Source: Albidovulum aestuarii (GTDB lineage: Bacteria; Pseudomonadota; Alphaproteobacteria; Rhodobacterales; Rhodobacteraceae). Taken from it: DNA of 64,000 bases. The stretch's first letter is position 1; each line of letters starts with the position of its first letter. Under the pieces are notes generated by a model. It was not told the origin of the DNA. It did not search any database and saw only the letters and a program-made list of their open reading frames with translations. Below, piece by piece: positions 6,848 through 14,978 of this stretch. Location: positions 310,001 through 374,000 of the forward strand of contig NZ_JASBQQ010000001.1 in NCBI RefSeq assembly GCF_029961185.1, in the 5' to 3' direction. Both the position numbers and the translations under genes were made by a program.

Positions 6848-8202
6848 CGTGGCTCTGCCTCCCGACCTTCGATGCGCTTAAGCACGCCCCAGATTTGCGC
6901 GCGGTCGGGCGTACCGACATCCGCAAACAGATTGTCGTGAAGTTCGATGATTGCATTGGTGCCGGACCATTCCGCCAGCCAACGGCTTGCTTCGCGATAG
7001 TAGGCCAGTTCGAGCGATGATGCGGGCACCATGGAATATCCCGATCTGACGTTGAGCAAGGCGCGCCAAACCAGCGCCGGAGCTTCGCCGAGCAGGGGGT
7101 TAATCGAGGCACCCAAGCTATTCCCGCCCGTCTTTGCGCGATGATCGCGGCACAGGCAATTGAACAACCGTTCCTGCGCGGTTTCGGCCTTAACGAGGTG
7201 CGCCATGATCCGCGCGTGACCCCGCTCCGATATGCCTATCTCCGGGCAATCAGGATCGAACCTGTAGCCCAGAAAGTCGAAGGGTATATTGTCAAAGTAT
7301 TCCGGTTCACACAGCGCAAGCGGGCCTGCGGAGCACCGCTCAAAGTGAGCGGCCAAGGTGTCAGCCATCGTCCGCGTTCCATCCGCCGTCTTCGCCAAGA
7401 CAATCAGGTTGTCGAAGCAAAGGAGCACCCGCGCATCGTCTCGCGTGGGGATGCCGTTGAGCAGCCACGCGAGGATGAGGCCGGAGAGCGGCGAGCCCTG
7501 TATGAGGCCCCTCGGCCCGCTTGCATTGTGTGTGATCAGCGTAGTACCAAGAGAGTACAGAACATGAGCAGCAACTCTGTATTTGCGATCTCTCTCAGTC
7601 GGTATTTCTCTCAAGTCTAGCGTTCGTCTTATCACCTCCTTGGGTAGTGGCAGTTCGTATAGGGCGTCGGGGTTGACCGATTGGTAGCAGTCAACGACAT
7701 CGGTGACGGCGGCAAAGCAGTAGCCTTCATTCTGAAGGCGCTTGACCTCACCGGCCGCTGCATCCCGGCCAAAATGCTTTACGCCAAAGACGTTCTCGCT
7801 CCGCTGATAAAGCTGCTCTAAGACCGGCTTCAGTAGGTAGTGCACCGCCTTCAGTTCGGGCGGCAGCTCACACTTTATGCGGTGCCCTCCGCTGCGCTTA
7901 GACGAGGGCCACCACATGACGGGAGCATTGCCCGGATCGCGAGCGTTCACGCGCTCAGCGAGGCTCATGGCTTGTTCCCGCGAGGGCGTCCCGCCCAGCG
8001 CTCTCAGCGCCGCGCTGAGGCGGGCATGGGGATTTCGCAGGTAGTTCCGCATGACAGGTTGCTGACGGCATCCTGACGCCGTCGCGTTACCCACATTGGC
8101 GGCAAGCTCCGCCGCCTTCTGGTGAGCGTGGCCCTGTTCCCTGATCCAATACTTCACCGGATCAGAGCGCAGGTCATTTGATACGGGTGGTCGCACAATC
8201 AT
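6844..8202 (-). CDS. Reverse-transcriptase-like protein with altered YxDD box
   Basis: A 452-aa protein with the ordered RT motifs. There is an arginine/lysine fingers region (KRSGGHRIKCELPPELKAVH, about 102-121). Motif A has its Asp in VTDVVDCYQSV (D168), and motif B reads RGLIQGSPLSGLILAWLL (231-248). The motif C position reads LCFDNLIVLA, so YxDD is replaced by CFDN (D264 kept, second Asp now N265). A FDFLGYRF block (308-315) matches the motif D/E region of group-II-like and unknown-group RTs. About 100 N-terminal and 130 C-terminal residues are unassigned; no maturase or HNH domain is seen. ATG 8202 overlaps the preceding stop (ATGA), as does the next start. Two of the three catalytic Asp remain, so activity is uncertain. 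It may be a bacterial 'unknown group' or defence RT. Confidence 0.75.
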   Translation of the reverse strand: MIVRPPVSNDLRSDPVKYWIREQGHAHQKAAELAANVGNATASGCRQQPVMRNYLRNPHARLSAALRALGGTPSREQAMSLAERVNARDPGNAPVMWWPSSKRSGGHRIKCELPPELKAVHYLLKPVLEQLYQRSENVFGVKHFGRDAAAGEVKRLQNEGYCFAAVTDVVDCYQSVNPDALYELPLPKEVIRRTLDLREIPTERDRKYRVAAHVLYSLGTTLITHNASGPRGLIQGSPLSGLILAWLLNGIPTRDDARVLLCFDNLIVLAKTADGTRTMADTLAAHFERCSAGPLALCEPEYFDNIPFDFLGYRFDPDCPEIGISERGHARIMAHLVKAETAQERLFNCLCRDHRAKTGGNSLGASINPLLGEAPALVWRALLNVRSGYSMVPASSLELAYYREASRWLAEWSGTNAIIELHDNLFADVGTPDRAQIWGVLKRIEGREAEPR

Positions 8203-8447
8203 TCGGCGTCTCGTGCTTCCAAGAGGCGATTGAGCCAGTCCCGAAAGGTTTCGCTGCGAATGGGCGCACACTCCAACCATAGTTCTCGAATGCGGGAATG
8301 GATAAGGCCCTCAACCAGAATGAGCATGTTGCCGCTCCTTTGACTCAGGTTGGTCATCATACTCATTCGAACATATCGTAGCGTTTGTTCGAGAATGACC
8401 TTTTCGGCTTCGATCTCGTTGTTTTCGGGCGTAAGAGTCGTCGTCAT
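8199..8447 (-). CDS. Small helical protein preceding the RT
   Basis: An 82-aa, mostly helical protein with an acidic N-terminus (MTTTLTPENNEIEAEKVILE) and a C-terminal amphipathic part (SETFRDWLNRLLEARDAE). Its stop overlaps the RT start by 4 nt (ATGA), so both are probably made in equal amounts and may form a complex. It is shorter than the Avd accessory proteins of diversity-generating retroelements and lacks their recognisable sequence. No family is recognised. An AGGAAC purine-rich stretch precedes the ATG. Confidence 0.6.
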   Translation of the reverse strand: MTTTLTPENNEIEAEKVILEQTLRYVRMSMMTNLSQRSGNMLILVEGLIHSRIRELWLECAPIRSETFRDWLNRLLEARDAE

Positions 8448-8474
8448 CGCGGGGGTTCCTTTCAGAGGTCGAAG

Positions 8475-8726
8475 TCAGGCGACTGTTTCGGTGATCGGGG
8501 TAAAGTGGAACTTGCACCGGGTGCGGTATGTCCGTTCCCCGTAGCCATCATCGACGGCAAATTGGTCCACGGCATTGGCTTCGAGATACTGCTTCATCTC
8601 CGCGCTGATCGGGACGCCGTCGCCCCTCTTAAACACGGTCTCCACTCCAGGGTTGGGCCAGTTGAGGACGGCGTATCTCATCCCGTGCACCAAAGTCGCC
8701 AAGTGGGTCGTCAGTTCGCTGCTCAT
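8475..8726 (-). CDS. Small hypothetical protein of the RT cassette
   Basis: An 83-aa protein. The ATG at 8726 is preferred over an upstream GTG because AAGGTGA lies 5 nt before it. It begins right after the stop of the preceding gene. The sequence mixes helix and strand (MSSELTTHLATLVHGMRYAV, later RTYRTRCKFHFT) and has no signal peptide or membrane segment. The tight spacing (27 nt to the next gene) places it in the same transcription unit. The family is unknown. Confidence 0.55.
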   Translation of the reverse strand: MSSELTTHLATLVHGMRYAVLNWPNPGVETVFKRGDGVPISAEMKQYLEANAVDQFAVDDGYGERTYRTRCKFHFTPITETVA

Positions 8727-8736
8727 CGGTTTCACC

Positions 8737-9078
8737 TTACTGCTTCTTGCTCAGGCCAAAGGCGCGAGCGATGTTGGATTGCTTCGGCTGTTCTCTCTCG
8801 GGCAGCCGAATACCGAACGTGGTTTCAATCTTGCGACGCCGGGCTTTTGCGCCGCCGTCATTTGTGACTGTCTTCGGGGTGTCGGCGGCGCTGGGCAATG
8901 CCGGGTCCCGACCAAAGAGCATCGCTGCTCGCTTGCGTTCGCAGGTGGCTTTAGGTTCGTCATCCGGCTGAGCCTGCGCGGGCTTTGCTTCGGTCATCTG
9001 GTGGCGATACCAAATGCTCTGGCGGGGGTCAGTTTGTTGCTCGCCGGTGCAACCGGGTGCACAGTTTTTTTGTGCCAT
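8737..9078 (-). CDS. Hypothetical basic protein of the RT cassette
   Basis: A 113-aa protein, low in order at the N-terminus (Gln/Pro/Ala/Asp-rich) and basic at the C-terminus (GGAKARRRKIETTFGIRLPE, then a hydrophilic helix ending FGLSKKQ). ATG 9078 is preceded by AAGGA at 9 nt; a shorter form from ATG 8997 is possible. The basic tail could bind nucleic acid. It lies 38 nt after the AlpA-type gene and directly before the 83-aa gene, so it is probably the second gene of the island operon. No family is recognised. Confidence 0.5.
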   Translation of the reverse strand: MAQKNCAPGCTGEQQTDPRQSIWYRHQMTEAKPAQAQPDDEPKATCERKRAAMLFGRDPALPSAADTPKTVTNDGGAKARRRKIETTFGIRLPEREQPKQSNIARAFGLSKKQ

Positions 9079-9116
9079 GGCACATGTTCCTTTTGGTTCG
9101 AATGAGAGGTGGTAGA

Positions 9117-9317
9117 TCAGGCCGAGCGCTGAGCGTTAAGGCTGTCGCAGTGGCGATGAAGTTCCTCAGTCAGCCAATAGACACGGCGACCGATATGAAC
9201 GGGTTCAGGGATATGACCCAGTTTCGTCCAGCGCCACAGGGTTGCCGTACTGATACCGTAAAAGGCTGCGGTATCCCGGGCAGAACTTAACCTACCCTTC
9301 TGCAATTGGTTTGGCAT
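9117..9317 (-). CDS. AlpA/excisionase-type helix-turn-helix regulator
   Basis: A 66-aa winged-helix DNA-binding protein of the MerR-like excisionase group. The motif ARDTAAFYGISTATLWRWTK followed by a strand-turn wing (IPEPVHIGRRVYWLTEEL) is characteristic. Such proteins act as recombination directionality factors or activators for the cognate integrase on prophages and islands. Its position on the same strand as the integrase, with the RT cassette downstream, fits that role. The promoter region was separated from the 244-aa gene by the IS427-group insertion about 100 bp upstream. Confidence 0.8.
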   Translation of the reverse strand: MPNQLQKGRLSSARDTAAFYGISTATLWRWTKLGHIPEPVHIGRRVYWLTEELHRHCDSLNAQRSA

Positions 9318-9418
9318 TTTACGAGACCTTCTGCTGTCTTTTGTGGGATCAAGATGGCAGAACGGTTTTTGGGTAAATACCCCCACAATATTACAATAGG
9401 GTTTCCGGCTAGGAACTA

Positions 9419-10256
9419 GGGTCTGTTGACGTTCAGGATTCCCATTTGATCTGAGTTCTGATTCAAGGTTGCAAACAGAGGAGAGCAGCCTTGACCCGTT
9501 TCGTATTGACCGATGCCCAATGGGCAACCATCGAGCCCTATTGCCTTGGCAAGAGGACCGACCCTGGTCAGACCGGGGGTGACCCGCGCGTGTTCATGGA
9601 AGCGGTGCTTTGGATCGTGCGCACGGGAGCACAATGGCGCGACCTACCCGACGAGTTTGGCAATTGGAACTCGGTGTTCAAACGTTTTCGCCGTTGGGTG
9701 ATGGCCGATGCATTCTACCGCATGTTCAAAGCTTTGGCGGCAGCCCCGGACTTCGAATACGCAATGATCGACGGTTCCATCGTCAAGGTCCATCGTGCGG
9801 GTCAGGGCGCTAAAGGGGGACTCACAGCCAGGCCATAGGCCGATCCCGCGGGGGCGTGACGACCAAGATACTGGCGCTCACCGATGCGCTTGGCAATCTC
9901 GCAGACTTCCGCCTGCTACCGGGACAAGCGCACGATCTGCGCGGCGTGCCCGACCTGCTGGATGGCTTCTATGCCAACCACATACTTGCCGACCGTGCGT
10001 TCGACGCAGATTGGTTGCGCGACGCACTCTCAAAAAGAGAGATCGCGCCGGTCATTCCACCGCGAAAGAACCGCAATCAGCCCGCCGTATACGACGAAGA
10101 GATGTACAAATGGCGGCATCTGGTCGAAAACTTCTTCCAGAAAATCAAGGATAACAGAGGCATAGCAACCCGGTATTGCAAGACAGACGCCAGCTTTTCT
10201 GCATTCATATCTGTCGCAGCAACCGTATTGTGGCTCAAATGAACGTCAACAGACCC
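9419..10256 (+). mobile_element. IS5-family (IS427-group) insertion sequence, 838 bp
   Basis: Perfect 17-bp terminal inverted repeats (GGGTCTGTTGACGTTCA at 9419-9435 and its complement at 10240-10256) bound a two-frame transposase gene. The flanks read CTA before and TAG after, so the element sits in a CTAG site with a 2-bp TA duplication, the rule for this group. Removing the IS restores an uninterrupted spacer between the 244-aa gene and the AlpA-type gene, so insertion was clean. Confidence 0.92.
9491..10242 (+). CDS. IS427-group transposase, two frames joined by a -1 frameshift
   Basis: OrfA starts at TTG 9491 (GGAGAG upstream) and by itself stops at 9836-9838. The second frame continues with GTHSQAIGRSRGGVTTKIL if the ribosome slips back one base on TAAAGGGGGA at 9811-9820; this exactly restores the sequence expected for the family. 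DDE residues are in YAMIDGSIVKVH (first Asp), ILADRAFDADWL (second Asp) and RHLVENFFQKIKDNRG (Glu, with the following K/R). The two-ORF layout is normal for the group and is not evidence of decay. The fused length is about 250 aa. Confidence 0.85.
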
Positions 10257-10303
10257 TAGCTACTGAAGAAATCTGGAAAGCACACAACCTTCCGGACCAC
10301 AGC

Positions 10304-11038
10304 CTAACGTTTTGCGGGCCGCCCCGGCCGAGCGAGGTTTCCAACACCAGCTCCCCTCAGTCTCTCCCATAGTCTGCTCATGGTGTTTGACTTGGGTTCT
10401 TTTCCAAATTGTTCCGCCAGCATATTGATCGTTACGGGAGTTTCATGGTTTTCTACAAACTCGATAGCCTTGCGCAGATCGTGATCGTTTAAGATGCACA
10501 GGACCGCGCCTGTGAGACCGGCAAGCGTCGACTTAGCCCTATCAAATAATACTTGCTCGTCTGGATGGCTCGGTGACGGGAACTCCGATGGTTTCAATAC
10601 TGTCCAGTCCTCATTGAGAAATGCGAAGGTGCGTTTTCTTGCGCTGGCACGCTCCAATAGACTCACCTTAACCACACTTAGATCACCAACTTTAAGAAGA
10701 GCCGCCCCATCACCCCAATCTTTTGTCGGAAAGATAATCTCCTCTCTGATGCGATGCAAACGGTCGTCAAGGTCACATAGACGCAGAAGTCCCGGAACCC
10801 TATAGATATGTTCCTCCAAAAGTATCATAGCCAAACCAATTCGGAGCTTTTCGCGAAGTTGAGAGACTTTTAGACTATCTTCAATAGTGTTTGTAGAATG
10901 CGCTACCCAAAATGAGCGCGGGGTCGGCGCGGCACAAATCCTATCGACAAAATCCCGTAAATCAGCTTTCTCTCGAACCTCGCGTAAAAAGCGCCGGTCC
11001 AGTTCGGAGACAAGCTCGCAGCCATTGGGAATTTTCAT
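10304..11038 (-). CDS. Hypothetical protein between integrase and IS427 element
   Basis: A 244-aa soluble protein with no recognised family. The N-terminal two thirds are charged and alpha/beta (for example KWSFLNEDW-like strands around residue 150). The C-terminal 60 residues resemble a winged helix (TPVTINMLAEQFGKEPKSNT, then SRLWERLRGAGV) and end in a basic GRPAKR tail, suggesting DNA binding. It starts 40 nt after the integrase stop on the same strand and was probably co-transcribed with it. Its base composition is lower in GC than the flanking core genes, consistent with island origin. Confidence 0.6.
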   Translation of the reverse strand: MKIPNGCELVSELDRRFLREVREKADLRDFVDRICAAPTPRSFWVAHSTNTIEDSLKVSQLREKLRIGLAMILLEEHIYRVPGLLRLCDLDDRLHRIREEIIFPTKDWGDGAALLKVGDLSVVKVSLLERASARKRTFAFLNEDWTVLKPSEFPSPSHPDEQVLFDRAKSTLAGLTGAVLCILNDHDLRKAIEFVENHETPVTINMLAEQFGKEPKSNTMSRLWERLRGAGVGNLARPGRPAKR

Positions 11039-11078
11039 CTCGTCTGAAACCCGCCTGCAACGCGTTGCACCGTCATAT

Positions 11079-12272
11079 TTATCCCCTCGCCATCTTCACA
11101 ACCTGACCGGAAGACTTGCCGCTCACGAATTGCCCCCAGCGCTCCAGTAGCGCCCGTCGTCTTTCGAGATGGTCGGTCCGGTTATATGCCTGCGTCACCT
11201 TATTCCCCACAGAGTGCGCCAGCATCATCTCGCTGACCTCAAACGGGGCGTCGGTGACCTCGGACAGCCAAACCCGAAGGCTGGTACGGAAACCGTGGGG
11301 ACGAGCTTCCATCCCCCGCCGCTCCATCAGGCGCGACATGGTGGCGTCTGCGATCACCCCCTTACGGACATTCGGGAACAGGTAGCCATCTCGGGAAAAG
11401 CGGCGCGCTTCGCCAATGACGCCCAGCGCCTCTGAAGATAACGGCACACGGAAATCCGGCGTTCGGTCCCTGAGCCCCTTCATCGCCTCGCCGGGGATCG
11501 TCCAAACGTCGCCCGCAAGCTGATCTTCGTGAAGCCACCGAACCGGGCCGCTACGTACTCCTGTCAGGATCAGGAACCGGAGCGCGAGATGGGTCACAGA
11601 CCCTTCGTCCAAAGACTGGTAGAAGGCAGGCACTTCCTGCCAAGGCAGCGAAGGAATGTTCGTGATCTTGTGCCGGGACTTCCCGAGCAGAGCCCGCGCC
11701 TTCTCCGGGGCCTGCAAATCCACATTCAATCCCAGCGCCGCAGCATGACGAAGGCAAATGCCGATGCGGTTCAACGCCTTCTGGGCCGTATGTGCCTTGC
11801 TGTGCCAGATCGGGGCCAGTGTGTCGCGAATGTCGATCTGGTCGAGGTCCGACACGGGCACCTTGCCCAGCTTCGGCAGAACATGAAGCTCAAGCGGGCT
11901 GAACCACCGGCCAGCCTTGCCGTCGCCCTTAAGCTCGGCCTTGCGGCTTTCAAACGCATCCTCGGCAACATCCTTGAGCAAGTGCAGGTTCCGTGCGGCG
12001 TCACGCTTCTCTCGCTCCCGGTCTTTGATCGGATCAACATTGCTGCGCACCTTGGCCCGCGCGTCGTCCGCCTGTCTGCGCGCCTCGGCTAGAGAGACCG
12101 AAGGGTAGGCCCCGAGCCCCATCTCCCGTCGGCGTCCATGGATAGTAACCCGGAGGAACCATTGCGCTCCGCCATCATTTCGCTTGTGAAACCAGAGGCC
12201 ACCGCCATCAGCATATTTGCCCGGCGCGGCTGCGGCGATACCCTTCGCGGTTAGTCGGTTCAAAGCCCGCAT
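11079..12272 (-). CDS. Tyrosine-type integrase of the island
   Basis: A site-specific recombinase of the P4/phage type (397 aa from ATG 12272, with AGAGGA upstream). The N-terminal arm-binding DUF4102-like domain is visible (LTAKGIAAAAPGKYADGGGL, then MGLGAYPSVSLAEARRQA). The catalytic part shows the first Arg in LTGVRSGPVR, HGFR in RPHGFRTSLRVW, a His in MLAHSVGNK and the Tyr nucleophile in VTQAYNRTD. It lies at the right end of the accessory block, pointing inwards, with core metabolism starting 196 bp away. The attachment site is therefore expected in 12300-12467, although no tRNA is present there. Confidence 0.92.
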   Translation of the reverse strand: MRALNRLTAKGIAAAAPGKYADGGGLWFHKRNDGGAQWFLRVTIHGRRREMGLGAYPSVSLAEARRQADDARAKVRSNVDPIKDREREKRDAARNLHLLKDVAEDAFESRKAELKGDGKAGRWFSPLELHVLPKLGKVPVSDLDQIDIRDTLAPIWHSKAHTAQKALNRIGICLRHAAALGLNVDLQAPEKARALLGKSRHKITNIPSLPWQEVPAFYQSLDEGSVTHLALRFLILTGVRSGPVRWLHEDQLAGDVWTIPGEAMKGLRDRTPDFRVPLSSEALGVIGEARRFSRDGYLFPNVRKGVIADATMSRLMERRGMEARPHGFRTSLRVWLSEVTDAPFEVSEMMLAHSVGNKVTQAYNRTDHLERRRALLERWGQFVSGKSSGQVVKMARG

Positions 12273-12299
12273 TCTGCATTCCTCTGTCCACCCTACCAC

Positions 12300-12467
12300 C
12301 CACCTTTGAGCATAAGACAGTATGAGGTCAAACGAAACCCAAAAAGAGGGGATGATAGACTGATTTCAATCGCTTACGAGAATGGTGAGGCTTTATGATA
12401 GGGCGTGAAATCTTGGGTGTGTTCAATGCACTGCCGTCTGGGGGCACCACCTGCAATGGCCTTCAGC
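12300..12467. other. Candidate right attachment region of the island
   Basis: A non-coding interval between the integrase start and the stop of the fatty-acid oxidation gene. No tRNA or tmRNA end and no obvious direct repeat with the left side of the accessory region were found by eye. The insertion may have used the 3' end of the neighbouring gene. The left boundary was probably changed by the IS21 rearrangement, which would explain the lack of a visible repeat. Confidence 0.35.
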
Positions 12468-14564
12468 TCAATCCATGTTCAGGTCGGCGAATTTCCGGCC
12501 GTTCTTGATCAGATCATCCCAAAGCGCCGCTGGCCGCCAGAAGGCCTCGTCCTCGCGGGCGTAGTCGCGCAGCGTATCCCGCATCTCCAGCAAACCGACC
12601 TGATCGGCCATCTGCATCGGACCGCCGCGCCAGCGTGGAAAGCCGTACCCGGTCAGCATGACGAGGTCGATGTCCGATGGACGGGCGGCGATCCTCTCCT
12701 CCAGAATGCGCGCACCTTCGTTGGCCATGGCGGCCAGTGCCCGACACTGAATCTCGGCCTCGGCGATCCGCCGCGGCTCAATGCCCTTTGCCGCACGTTC
12801 AGCGGCAATGATCTCCAGGACCTCCGGGTCCTCGGCGCCAGCCCGGGACCCTTCAGCATAAACATAGTAGCCTCTTCCAGCCTTCTGACCGAGCCACCCC
12901 AGTTCGCACAGCCGGTCACCGATCGCCACGTAGCGTTCGGTCGGATCGCGGTGTTCCGCCAGCCGGGTGCGCCGCGCCCAGGAGATGTCGAGCCCGGCCA
13001 TATCCAGCACCTGATACGGCCCCAGCGGAAAACCCCAGCCGACCATCGCCCGGTCGACCTGGTAGGGGCTGGCACCGTCTTCCAGCAGGAAATCCGTCGC
13101 GGTGCGATAGGCCGTCAGCACCCGGTTGCCGATGAAGCCGTCGCAGACGCCTGCCCGAACCGCGACCTTGCCCAGCCGCTTGGCCAGCGCAAAGGCGGTT
13201 GCAGTTACGTCCGGCAAAGTCTGGTCGGCTACCACCACCTCCAGAAGCTTCATCACATGCGCTGGAGAGAAAAAATGAAGACCGATCACGTCGCCCGGCC
13301 GCGATGTTGCCGCCGCGATCCGGTTGACATCCAGATAGGAGGTGTTGGTGGCAAGTATCGCGCCCGGTTTCGCCACCGCGTCAAGCTCGGCGAAAATCTG
13401 GGATTTTACGCCCTCATCCTCGAACACCGCTTCGACAACGAGATCCGCCCCGGCCAGCGCCGCCATTCCCGTCGCCCCGGACATCCGGGACCATTCGGCT
13501 TCCCTGTCCGCCAAAGACAACCGCCCTTTGGCCACTGCACGGTCCCTGTTCGTCGCAACACGGGCGAGCCCCGCCGTCAGCGCCTGATCGTCGCGTTCGA
13601 TCATCGTCACACGATATCCGGCGGCGAGGCAGGCGGTCGCGATACCCGAACCCATCAGGCCGCCACCGATCACCCCGATCGCGGCAATCTCACGCGTTTT
13701 GATCCCTGTCAGATCGGGATGATGGGCAGCGCGGCGTTCGGCGAGAAAGGCGTGGCGCAGGGCGGCTGCCTCGGGCGTACCGACCAATTCATCAAACGCG
13801 GTTCTTTCGTAGGCGAATCCTTCTTCCTCAGGCAGCAGCAGCGCCGCCTCGACGCAGTCGATGATCCGCGGCGGGGCGGGCAGGCGGCTGATGCCGAGCC
13901 CCTTGCGGGCCTCGGCCACCGCCGCGAGCCATTCGGACGCATCCTTGCGGTGATCCGGACGTTCGGCAGCCGATGGCAAAGAAGCATCACCCGAGATATG
14001 GGCGGCCGCGAGACGTTCAGCCGCGAGACGGGCCCCGCCCTCGGTCACAGCGTCGATCAGCCCAAGCTCAAGCGCCCTCTCTGCCGGAATCGGCAGCCCG
14101 CTCGTCATCATGCCCAGCGCAGATCTGGCCCCGATCAGGCGCGGCAATCTTTGTGTCCCACCCGCGCCGGGCAGGATGCCCAGCGTGACCTCGGGCAAAC
14201 CGAGCCGCGTGCCGGGATCGGCCAGGCGCACATGCGCGGCGAGCGCCAGTTCCAGCCCGCCGCCCAGCGCATTCCCGTGCATCGCGGCGATGACCGGTTT
14301 GGGACATGCCGCCACGGCATTGCACACTTCCGGAAGCCAGGGGTCGCGAGGCGGTTTGCCGAATTCACGAATATCGGCGCCGGCGGGCCAGGTCCGGCCA
14401 GCGGCGGCCAGAACAATCACCTTTACTGCCGTGTCGGCTGCGGCTTCACGTAAAGCCGTCATCAGGTCGCTGCGCAAATCTGCACCTAGTGCGTTGACGG
14501 GCGGGTTGTCGATGACAACCGTCATCACCCCGTCTGTCGTGCTCACACGCACTGTCTCAGCCAT
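12468..14564 (-). CDS. Bifunctional enoyl-CoA hydratase / 3-hydroxyacyl-CoA dehydrogenase (FadB/FadJ-like)
   Basis: This cytoplasmic beta-oxidation enzyme (698 aa) hydrates 2-enoyl-CoA and oxidises the 3-hydroxyacyl-CoA. Residues 1-190 form a crotonase domain with the oxyanion-hole segments AGADIREF and HGNALGGGLELALA. Residues about 285-470 form the NAD-binding domain, with GVIGGGLMGSGIATACLAAG and the HFFSPAHVMKLLEVV catalytic stretch. Two C-terminal 3HCDH domains follow (GFIGNRVLTAYR, later LTGYGFPRWRGGPM). It is monocistronic here. The thiolase partner is not in the window, so chain-length preference and gene symbol are left open. Confidence 0.9.
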   Translation of the reverse strand: MAETVRVSTTDGVMTVVIDNPPVNALGADLRSDLMTALREAAADTAVKVIVLAAAGRTWPAGADIREFGKPPRDPWLPEVCNAVAACPKPVIAAMHGNALGGGLELALAAHVRLADPGTRLGLPEVTLGILPGAGGTQRLPRLIGARSALGMMTSGLPIPAERALELGLIDAVTEGGARLAAERLAAAHISGDASLPSAAERPDHRKDASEWLAAVAEARKGLGISRLPAPPRIIDCVEAALLLPEEEGFAYERTAFDELVGTPEAAALRHAFLAERRAAHHPDLTGIKTREIAAIGVIGGGLMGSGIATACLAAGYRVTMIERDDQALTAGLARVATNRDRAVAKGRLSLADREAEWSRMSGATGMAALAGADLVVEAVFEDEGVKSQIFAELDAVAKPGAILATNTSYLDVNRIAAATSRPGDVIGLHFFSPAHVMKLLEVVVADQTLPDVTATAFALAKRLGKVAVRAGVCDGFIGNRVLTAYRTATDFLLEDGASPYQVDRAMVGWGFPLGPYQVLDMAGLDISWARRTRLAEHRDPTERYVAIGDRLCELGWLGQKAGRGYYVYAEGSRAGAEDPEVLEIIAAERAAKGIEPRRIAEAEIQCRALAAMANEGARILEERIAARPSDIDLVMLTGYGFPRWRGGPMQMADQVGLLEMRDTLRDYAREDEAFWRPAALWDDLIKNGRKFADLNMD

Positions 14565-14657
14565 ACTGTCCGCCCCGTTCAGCCCCGTTCCGCTTAGTCT
14601 AGATGACCCAGTCCATCTGGCAAAGCTCCATTGCCCGGCCGGGCAGGTCCAAGCCTG

Positions 14658-14978
14658 TTACGACGGGGCGCAGTTGCGGCAAAACGGGGTGGCAGGCAGG
14701 AGGTCTAGCCGCTCCTCAGAGATCTGGTCACCGCATTTCACGCAATAACCGTATTCGCCTTCCTCGACCCGGACGAGCGCGGCCTCGATCATCCGGATTT
14801 CCGCCTGTGCCGATTGACCGAGATCTTCCAGCACCTCGTCCGCCTCACGTTCCGTCGCCATTTCTTCCCAGTCCTTGGCCTCATGGCTGTCGAGCTCGGC
14901 CCCGATCCCGGCGATACGGTTCTCCAGATCGGCCTTGCGCGCTTCTAGTTCGCCTCTGCGTTCGGCAACGGATTTCAT
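14658..14978 (-). CDS. DksA/TraR-type C4 zinc-finger protein
   Basis: A 106-aa protein with an N-terminal coiled-coil (ERRGELEARKADLENRIAGI) and a C-terminal zinc finger built from CVKC and CRNC. Family members bind RNA polymerase through the secondary channel and modulate the response to stress or ppGpp. It is shorter than true DksA (about 150 aa) and belongs to the short alphaproteobacterial type. ATG 14978 is preceded by AAGGAGA. The long N-terminal helix contains an acidic turn, as expected for the coiled-coil tip. Confidence 0.85.
   Translation of the reverse strand: MKSVAERRGELEARKADLENRIAGIGAELDSHEAKDWEEMATEREADEVLEDLGQSAQAEIRMIEAALVRVEEGEYGYCVKCGDQISEERLDLLPATPFCRNCAPS

Noticed and set aside
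6844-8202. Group II intron
   Set aside because: There is no ribozyme-like 5' or 3' structure visible, no maturase X or endonuclease domain, and the gene is embedded in overlapping genes of an operon.
5845-9317. Diversity-generating retroelement
   Set aside because: No template/variable repeat pair with adenine-specific changes was seen, and none of the small proteins resembles Avd. The RT also lacks the usual active site.
9491-10242. Transposase as a broken pseudogene
   Set aside because: The two frames join by a -1 slip at an A-G slip site, the usual expression mode of IS427-group transposases.
12405-14453. 682-codon plus-strand frame
   Set aside because: Antisense to the fatty-acid oxidation gene, whose domains are complete. 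The plus frame has biased low-complexity composition.
14630-14645. Palindrome TGCCCGGCCGGGCA as a terminator
   Set aside because: It lacks a U-run on either strand and lies between two same-strand genes, so termination is not supported.
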